Positions 59,216-64,000 of a stretch of DNA of 64,000 bases are shown one piece after another; within the stretch, counting starts at the first letter, position 1, and every line of letters begins with the position of its first letter. The notes beneath the pieces were generated by a model. That model made no database searches, was not told where the DNA came from, and was given only the letters and a program-made list of their open reading frames with translations. The DNA comes from Pseudomonadota bacterium (GTDB lineage Bacteria > Pseudomonadota > Alphaproteobacteria > Acetobacterales > Acetobacteraceae), in contig JAFEFW010000627.1 in the NCBI GenBank assembly GCA_018240405.1, positions 1 to 64,000 on the forward strand, given 5' to 3'. Both the position numbers and the translations under genes were made by a program.

Positions 59216-59608
59216 ATGGCACGAATCGGCAACGAATCCCTGCTGCGTTTCGACACCGGTATCAGCACCGTGCGCCGGGCCGAGGAACTGCCACGCCTGC
59301 CAGATGAGGGTGTGGCTCCGGCGGTTGAATCCCGGCCAGTGCAGTTGCTGGACGCGCTGTATGACATGCCGACCTTCGATGACCGCCTGCTGGCGGCGGC
59401 GGCGCCGGAGATTACCGATCGCGGCGTGTTGGATCCCGGGATCTATGCCGCCGCCCTGCGCGACGGCCGTGACCTGCTTGCCGCATTGGCAGATCGTGGC
59501 CCGGAGGGCGACGGCGCCGTGTTCGCCGCTGCCCGCGACGTGATGGACGCGGCGGAAGACCTGCGCGCCATCCTCGACACCGCCACCCGCCTTCTCATGC
59601 GGGCATGA
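59216..59608 (+). CDS. sctX: SctX (YscX-like early secretion substrate)
   Basis: The 130-aa protein starts at ATG 59216. It has a disordered N-terminus and a helical C-terminal half: VQLLDALYDMPTFDDRLLAA, GVLDPGIYAAALRDGRDLLA and AARDVMDAAEDLRAILDTAT. Size, place between the SctW chaperone and sctY, and the LDPxxYxxAxxxxxxLL stretch match YscX. YscX and YscY bind SctV and are restricted to Ysc-type systems, so this gene helps classify the island. Confidence 0.75.
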   Translation: MARIGNESLLRFDTGISTVRRAEELPRLPDEGVAPAVESRPVQLLDALYDMPTFDDRLLAAAAPEITDRGVLDPGIYAAALRDGRDLLAALADRGPEGDGAVFAAARDVMDAAEDLRAILDTATRLLMRA

Positions 59609-59991
59609 GCGACACCGCGGATCTCATCGTGCCACCGCGCACGCGCGACGCACTGGCGGTCCTGGCCTACATCTTTCTGCAGTTCGACAGAGCCGCCGAT
59701 GCCGCAGCGCTGCTGGCCGCGCTGGCGCGCCTTGATGTCGATGCCTCCTGGGCGAGTACCACGCGATGTCTGGCGCTGGTCATGGCCGGGCAGGACGAAG
59801 CGGCGCTGCAGGAGGCCGGCGTGCTGCTTGACACGCCACTGGAGGACTCCCGCCGCGGCCACCTGTTGCGTATCATGGCACGCGCCTGCTGGAATCTCGG
59901 GCGCAGCGACGAGGCACGGCAACACCAGGAAGCCGCCAAGGCCGTGCTTGCGGCGATGGTGATGCGGGATCGTGAGGCGCTGCACCCATGA
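59605..59991 (+). CDS. sctY: SctY (YscY-like chaperone of SctX)
   Basis: The 128-aa TPR-like protein reads DALAVLAYIFLQFDRAADAA, LLAALARLDVDASWASTTRC, LALVMAGQDEAALQEAGVLL and LRIMARACWNLGRSDEARQH. YscY has this size and fold, binds YscX and docks on SctV, which is encoded immediately next (4-nt overlap). The gene order W-chaperone-X-Y-V is the same as in Yersinia/Pseudomonas (yopN-tyeA-sycN-yscX-yscY-yscV). Confidence 0.78.
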   Translation: MSDTADLIVPPRTRDALAVLAYIFLQFDRAADAAALLAALARLDVDASWASTTRCLALVMAGQDEAALQEAGVLLDTPLEDSRRGHLLRIMARACWNLGRSDEARQHQEAAKAVLAAMVMRDREALHP

Positions 59992-62090
59992 TGGGGCAAT
60001 TGCGCAAGGTTCTCGCGTTACTGGCGGGCCGGAACGACCTGGTCCTGGCGGTTCTGTTGATCGCGATCATCTTCATGATGATCCTGCCGTTGCCGACTCA
60101 CCTGCTGGAATTTCTGCAGGCACTAAACCTCGGCATTTCCTCAATTCTGCTAATGGTGGCGGTCTACATCAAGTCGCCGCTGTCCTTCGTTTCCTTTCCA
60201 TCGCTGCTGCTGCTGACGACGCTGTTCCGGCTGGCGCTGACCATCGCGGCAACCCGGCTGATCCTGATCGACGGCTATGCCGGGGCCATTATCGAGACCT
60301 TTGGCAACTTCGTTGTTGCGGGCAATCTGGTTGTCGGTGCCGTGATCTTCCTGATCATTACCATCGTCCAGTTCATCGTCATTACCAAGGGATCGGAGCG
60401 CGTCGCCGAGGTGGCGGCCCGGTTCTCGCTGGATGCCATGCCGGGCAAGCAGATGAGTATCGACGGCGATATGCGCGCCGGCACGATCGACCTGGACGAA
60501 GCACGCCGCCGCCGGAGTATGGTGGAGCGGGAGAGCCAACTGTATGGCGCCATGGATGGCGCCATGAAGTTCGTGAAGGGCGACGCGATCGCCGGGCTGA
60601 TCTGCATCGCTGTCAACATCATGGGCGGCATCGCCATTGGCACATTCCAGCGCGGCATGTCGCTGGCGGAGGCGGGCCACGTTTACTCGATCCTGACCAT
60701 CGGCGACGGACTGGTCGGGCAGATCCCGGCGCTGTTCGTGTCGATCACCGCCGGCTTCATCGTAACCCGTGTCAGCAGCGAGGAAACCGGATCCAACCTG
60801 GGCGACGAAATCGGCGGCGAAGTTACCGCCCAGCCGAAGGCGCTGATGGTCGGCTCGATCATCATGGTCATCTTTGCCTTGATCCCCGGCTTCCCCACCA
60901 CCGCCTTTCTGATACTGGCAGCCGCAGCGGGCGGCGGGGGCTACCTGATGCACCGTGCCCGCACGCGTCCGGCGGAACCGGCCGATCCCTACGCGGCGGC
61001 CGGGGTACCGGCGGTGGTGTCCTCCGCGGGCGCGCCGCCGGCGCGCCGCCCCGCTTCCGGTGATGCCGACGAGTTCTCCCTGACCGTGCCGCTGATGGTG
61101 GATGTCGGCAGTGACATTCAGACGTTGATCCGGCCGGACGTGCTGAACGAGGAACTCGCTGCCGTGCGGCGGGCGCTCTACTACGACCTGGGCGTTCCGT
61201 TCCCCGGCATCAGCCTGCGGCTGAACGATCAGACAAAAGGCGGCGCCTACAGCATCCTGATCCAGGAAGTGCCCTGCGGCGAAGGGCAGTTGCTCGCTCA
61301 ATACGTGTTGGCGCGCGACAAACCGGAGAACCTTGATCTTGTCGGCATACCCTACATCAAGGAAAAGCCCTTCCTGCCACGCATCGAAACATTATGGGTA
61401 GGCGCTGCGCATCGTGACACGATGCGCAGCGCGTCGATCCCGTTCATGGAGCCGGTACAGGTCCTCAGCTACCACATTGCGCATATCCTGCGACGCTACG
61501 CCGACGAGTTCATCGGCATCCAGGAAGCACGCTTCCTGCTATCGCGCATGGAGGACCGGTTCCCCGAGCTGGTGAAGGAAGTGCAGCGCATCGTGCCGCT
61601 GCAGAAGACCGCGGAGGTCTTCCAGCGCCTGGTGTCCGAAGGCGTCTCCGTGCGGAACATGCGGACGATCCTGACTGCACTGATCGACTGGGGGCAGAAG
61701 GAGAAGGACACCGTCCTGCTGACGGAGCATGTTCGCGGCTCCTTGAAGCGGCAAATCTGCTACAGTTACTCCAGCGGCATGAACATCCTGCCGGCCTATG
61801 TGCTGACGCCGGAACTGGAGGACACAATCCGCAATGCCATCCGCCAGACCTCGGCCGGCAGCTATCTGACACTGGATCCGCGCACGACCAAGCAGATCGT
61901 CGACAATCTTCGTAAGTCGATGGGCGACGTCACCCGGCAAGCGCGCAAGCCGGTGCTGCTGACGTCGATGGATATCCGCCGCTATACGCGTAAGATCATC
62001 GAGGCGGAGTTCCAGGATCTGCCGGTCCTGTCGTATCAGGAACTGACGACAGAGATCGCCGTGCAACCGCTGGCCAAGGTTTCGCTGTAA
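59988..62090 (+). CDS. sctV: T3SS export gate SctV (LcrD/YscV)
   Basis: The 700-aa protein has eight membrane helices in residues 1-320 with the FHIPEP-family signatures SPLSFVSFPSLLLLTTLFRL, DAMPGKQMSIDGDMRAGTID and RESQLYGAMDGAMKFVKGDA. A Pro-rich linker follows (~325-350). The cytosolic nonamer-forming domain includes IRPDVLNEELAAVRRALYYD, QEARFLLSRMEDRFPELVKE, VSVRNMRTILTALIDWGQKE and QPLAKVSL at the end. It forms the export gate that receives chaperone-effector complexes. Normal length. Confidence 0.97.
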   Translation: MMGQLRKVLALLAGRNDLVLAVLLIAIIFMMILPLPTHLLEFLQALNLGISSILLMVAVYIKSPLSFVSFPSLLLLTTLFRLALTIAATRLILIDGYAGAIIETFGNFVVAGNLVVGAVIFLIITIVQFIVITKGSERVAEVAARFSLDAMPGKQMSIDGDMRAGTIDLDEARRRRSMVERESQLYGAMDGAMKFVKGDAIAGLICIAVNIMGGIAIGTFQRGMSLAEAGHVYSILTIGDGLVGQIPALFVSITAGFIVTRVSSEETGSNLGDEIGGEVTAQPKALMVGSIIMVIFALIPGFPTTAFLILAAAAGGGGYLMHRARTRPAEPADPYAAAGVPAVVSSAGAPPARRPASGDADEFSLTVPLMVDVGSDIQTLIRPDVLNEELAAVRRALYYDLGVPFPGISLRLNDQTKGGAYSILIQEVPCGEGQLLAQYVLARDKPENLDLVGIPYIKEKPFLPRIETLWVGAAHRDTMRSASIPFMEPVQVLSYHIAHILRRYADEFIGIQEARFLLSRMEDRFPELVKEVQRIVPLQKTAEVFQRLVSEGVSVRNMRTILTALIDWGQKEKDTVLLTEHVRGSLKRQICYSYSSGMNILPAYVLTPELEDTIRNAIRQTSAGSYLTLDPRTTKQIVDNLRKSMGDVTRQARKPVLLTSMDIRRYTRKIIEAEFQDLPVLSYQELTTEIAVQPLAKVSL

Positions 62091-63517
62091 TGGCTGACCA
62101 GATCGTCAGTGCTGCCGAACCCAACAAGGCCGCGGAAGCGCGACCGATGCTGCGGGTTGTGCTGGGTGCCAATCAAGGTGCCGAGGTGCCGCTCAGCGAT
62201 GGCGACTGGCTGATCGGCACGGCGGCTGATTCCGACCTTACCTTTGCGGAACCAGCGCTGGCTGACGCCCATGTGCGCATCAGCGTTCGCGGCAGCGCGT
62301 GCCATATCGCGGCGCTGGCGGCGGGCGTACGGCTCGGAGCGGACCTCCTTGCCCCCGGTGACGAGCGTAGCCTGCCCGCCCTGCAACCTGTTTCAATTGG
62401 CGCCACCGTCTTTGCGATTGGCCCGGGCGCTGCCGACTGGGGCGACGTTGGCGCCGCAGCCGCAGCCGCGGCAATGGCCAATGCGACTGTCCTCGTGCCT
62501 GACGCACAAATACCCGAACCGGTAGCGACGCCGGAGGCCGCAACCGCTGACACAGTGGCACCGGACCTTGCGGCGCAAGGGACGCCACCTCCGCCGGCAC
62601 CTGGCGTTGTGGCCGTCCGCTGGCGTCCGGCACTGCTCTACGGCATGATCGCGGGTCTTGCGTGCGTGGGACTGCTGGCCGCCAGCCCGTTGCTCCGGCG
62701 CCCGCTGCCACAACAGCCGCCATCCGCCGACACCGACGTGGCTGGCAAGGTGCGCGCCGTTCTGGACAAGCTGCATTTGCAGGACGCCACCGTCGGCACG
62801 GCGAATGGGCGCGTGCAGATCAGCGGACATGCCGAGACCACGGAGCAGATCGACGCGCTGAATGTCGCGCTACGCGCCATCCGGATCGACGCCGACATGC
62901 AACTGGTTGCCGCATCCGCGCTGACCGAGATGACGGGTACGGTGCTGCGCGCGTTCGGAATCGAGGCCTCGGCCTATCCCGACGGACCGGGCCGTGTCCG
63001 CCTGACCGGTTACGCCGCCAGCACAACCCGCTTGAACGATGCGCTGCAGCGCTTGAAGGCTGATGTGGCCGGCCTGCGCGAGATCAACGACCGCGTGGTG
63101 ACGCCCGAGCGCGCCGCCGACACCCTTAAACGCAATCTGGCAAATGCCGGGTTGGCAGACACGATCAAGGTCGCGCTCTCGCCGCGCAGCATCCAGGTCA
63201 CCGGATTCGTGGACCAGCCTCGCTTGGCGCGTTGGTCAGACATCGCAGAGGCGTTCCGCAAAGACTATGGCGACCAGGTCAGCCTGGACACCAAACTGGT
63301 GACGCTGACCGGCGCGATCCCTCGAGGCGTGCGGCTCGGCGTCGATCCCTTCCTCATGCTGGCGGACGGGAGCAGGTTGCGCCTGGGCGACATGTTGGGC
63401 ACGTCCGGTCGGATTATCGCAATCCAGGCTGATCGGGTGCGGGTCAGGACCGAATCCGGCGATGCCGACCTGCCCTTTGCCCAACCACCAAACTGGATTG
63501 TGGAGGACAAGCCGTGA
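62090..63517 (+). CDS. sctD: T3SS inner-membrane ring protein SctD (YscD, FHA domain)
   Basis: The 475-aa single-pass protein has an N-terminal cytosolic FHA-like domain (VVLGANQGAEVPLSDGDWLI, GTAADSDLTFAEPALADAHV), an Ala/Pro linker and a membrane helix at about 183-202 (LYGMIAGLACVGLLAASPLL). Periplasmic ring-building BON-like domains follow (VRAVLDKLHLQDATVGTANG, TRLNDALQRLKADVAGLREI). It builds the outer part of the inner-membrane ring and contacts the sorting platform through FHA. Its ATG shares one base with the sctV stop. The 4-nt overlap with the next gene continues the operon. Confidence 0.9.
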   Translation: MADQIVSAAEPNKAAEARPMLRVVLGANQGAEVPLSDGDWLIGTAADSDLTFAEPALADAHVRISVRGSACHIAALAAGVRLGADLLAPGDERSLPALQPVSIGATVFAIGPGAADWGDVGAAAAAAAMANATVLVPDAQIPEPVATPEAATADTVAPDLAAQGTPPPPAPGVVAVRWRPALLYGMIAGLACVGLLAASPLLRRPLPQQPPSADTDVAGKVRAVLDKLHLQDATVGTANGRVQISGHAETTEQIDALNVALRAIRIDADMQLVAASALTEMTGTVLRAFGIEASAYPDGPGRVRLTGYAASTTRLNDALQRLKADVAGLREINDRVVTPERAADTLKRNLANAGLADTIKVALSPRSIQVTGFVDQPRLARWSDIAEAFRKDYGDQVSLDTKLVTLTGAIPRGVRLGVDPFLMLADGSRLRLGDMLGTSGRIIAIQADRVRVRTESGDADLPFAQPPNWIVEDKP

Positions 63518-63747
63518 GCGGAACAGTTACGCCATTCGACATCCAGCTCCGTCTCGCCGCCGACGCTGATGGTACTGCTCGACAGGCACTCGAAGAAGAG
63601 CTTGCCGCGCTGCAGCAGACGTTGCGCCACCGGCTGGATGCTGGCCTGCCGCCCGATGAGTTCCGCCGGACGACGTCGCTGCTTGATGGCGTCGTTGCGG
63701 CATCAGAAACCGTTGCGCTGGTATGGCGCGCATACCATAAGCGTTGA
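63514..63747 (+). CDS. Needle co-chaperone, YscE-like
   Basis: The 77-aa two-helix protein reads DIQLRLAADADGTARQALEE, ELAALQQTLRHRLDAGLPPD and TSLLDGVVAASETVALVWRA. YscE/PscE are of this size and form a helical hairpin that holds YscG and the needle subunit. It directly precedes sctF and overlaps sctD by 4 nt, matching yscD-yscE-yscF. Sequence match is weak; the call rests on order, size and the presence of an SctG homologue at 39725. Confidence 0.7.
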   Translation: MSGTVTPFDIQLRLAADADGTARQALEEELAALQQTLRHRLDAGLPPDEFRRTTSLLDGVVAASETVALVWRAYHKR

Positions 63748-63773
63748 CCAAACGTCGCCAGAGGAGAATTCGA

Positions 63774-64000
63774 ATGTCCGGCGTCAACATGACAGGTATC
63801 GGCACTTCGCTGAGTCGCAACACGGATTCCGCGGCCAGCGCCGTGACGACGCGCATGACGGGTGATTTTGATTCGACGAACCCCACCCACATGATGGACG
63901 CAATGCGGTTGATGAATAACTGGTCGCTGGCGGTGAATCTCGAATCCTCCATTACGAAGCTGATCTGCGACACGCTGAAGGGAGTCGTGCAAAAGATCGG
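63774..64000 (+). CDS. sctF: T3SS needle subunit SctF (cut by window end)
   Basis: 75 codons are visible from ATG 63774 (GAGGAGA 7 nt upstream). The start MSGVNMTGIGTSLSRNTDSA is followed by the helical hairpin STNPTHMMDAMRLMNNWSLA and SSITKLICDTLKGVVQKI. The final helix ends like MxiH/SsaG/YscF (GIIQKI/NF), so only the last one or few codons are missing. SctF polymerises into the hollow needle. Its chaperones would be the YscE-like and SctG proteins. Confidence 0.88.
   Translation, partial: MSGVNMTGIGTSLSRNTDSAASAVTTRMTGDFDSTNPTHMMDAMRLMNNWSLAVNLESSITKLICDTLKGVVQKI

Noticed and set aside
1..64000. CRISPR arrays, rRNA genes, riboswitches
   Set aside because: No regularly spaced repeats, no rRNA-like stretch and no recognisable riboswitch consensus were seen.

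Overview
The window is GC-rich DNA from an alphaproteobacterium, most likely of the Acetobacteraceae/Rhodospirillales group. The strongest taxonomic hint is a cellulose operon of acetic-acid-bacterium type: a GH8 endoglucanase, a proline-rich CcpA-like protein, BcsQ, a fused BcsAB, BcsC and BcsD. This placement is inferred from gene content only.

Region 1 (1-6.5 kb) is ordinary metabolism: the start of an MFS transporter, a malate/lactate dehydrogenase-family oxidoreductase, two exonuclease III paralogues, a Nu-class glutathione transferase, tRNA-Ser(GCU) and a zinc alcohol dehydrogenase. It also holds a carboxymuconolactone decarboxylase/AhpD-like gene (4936-5553). An in-frame TGA replaces the second Cys of its CxxC motif, and a hairpin with a GGUC loop follows. 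It reads as an unrecognised CxxU selenoprotein.

Region 2 (6.5-8.1 kb) is a pile of broken mobile elements: a serine recombinase fragment and IS1634-like and ISL3-like transposase remnants.

Region 3 (8.5-20.1 kb) is the cellulose operon, tightly packed with 4-22 nt overlaps.

Region 4 (20.2-27.7 kb) is flanked by two 234-bp direct repeats made of the bcsD 3' end and its downstream DNA. Between them lie an IS630 remnant, an enolase-superfamily dehydratase with an RraA-like protein, a decayed recombinase locus, a quinone oxidoreductase-like protein and an orphan branched-chain amino-acid-type binding protein. It looks like an accessory insert beside the bcs locus.

Region 5 (28.0-64.0 kb) is a nearly complete type III secretion (T3SS) island. 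The minus-strand arm (28-39.5 kb) carries a STAS/PP2C partner-switching pair resembling BtrV/BtrU, two membrane sensor-like proteins, a lipoprotein secretin of GspD architecture, and a translocon set (EspA/SseB-like SctA, SctB, SctE, their SycD-type chaperone and two small proteins). The plus-strand arm (39.7-47.1 kb) encodes SctG, I, J, K, L, N, O, P, Q, R and S. The effector block follows: a 1039-aa SopB/IpgD-like phosphatase with a SigE-like chaperone, two paralogous eukaryotic-type Ser/Thr kinases, and intact and decayed CesT-type chaperones. The arm resumes with SctT, U, W, a chaperone, SctX, Y, V, D, a YscE-like needle chaperone and the needle SctF, cut by the window edge. YscX/Y/G/E-type genes place export in the Ysc group, while the filament/tip protein resembles EspA/SseB, so the system looks mosaic. 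Its effectors point to a eukaryotic host whose phosphoinositide and kinase signalling are targeted.
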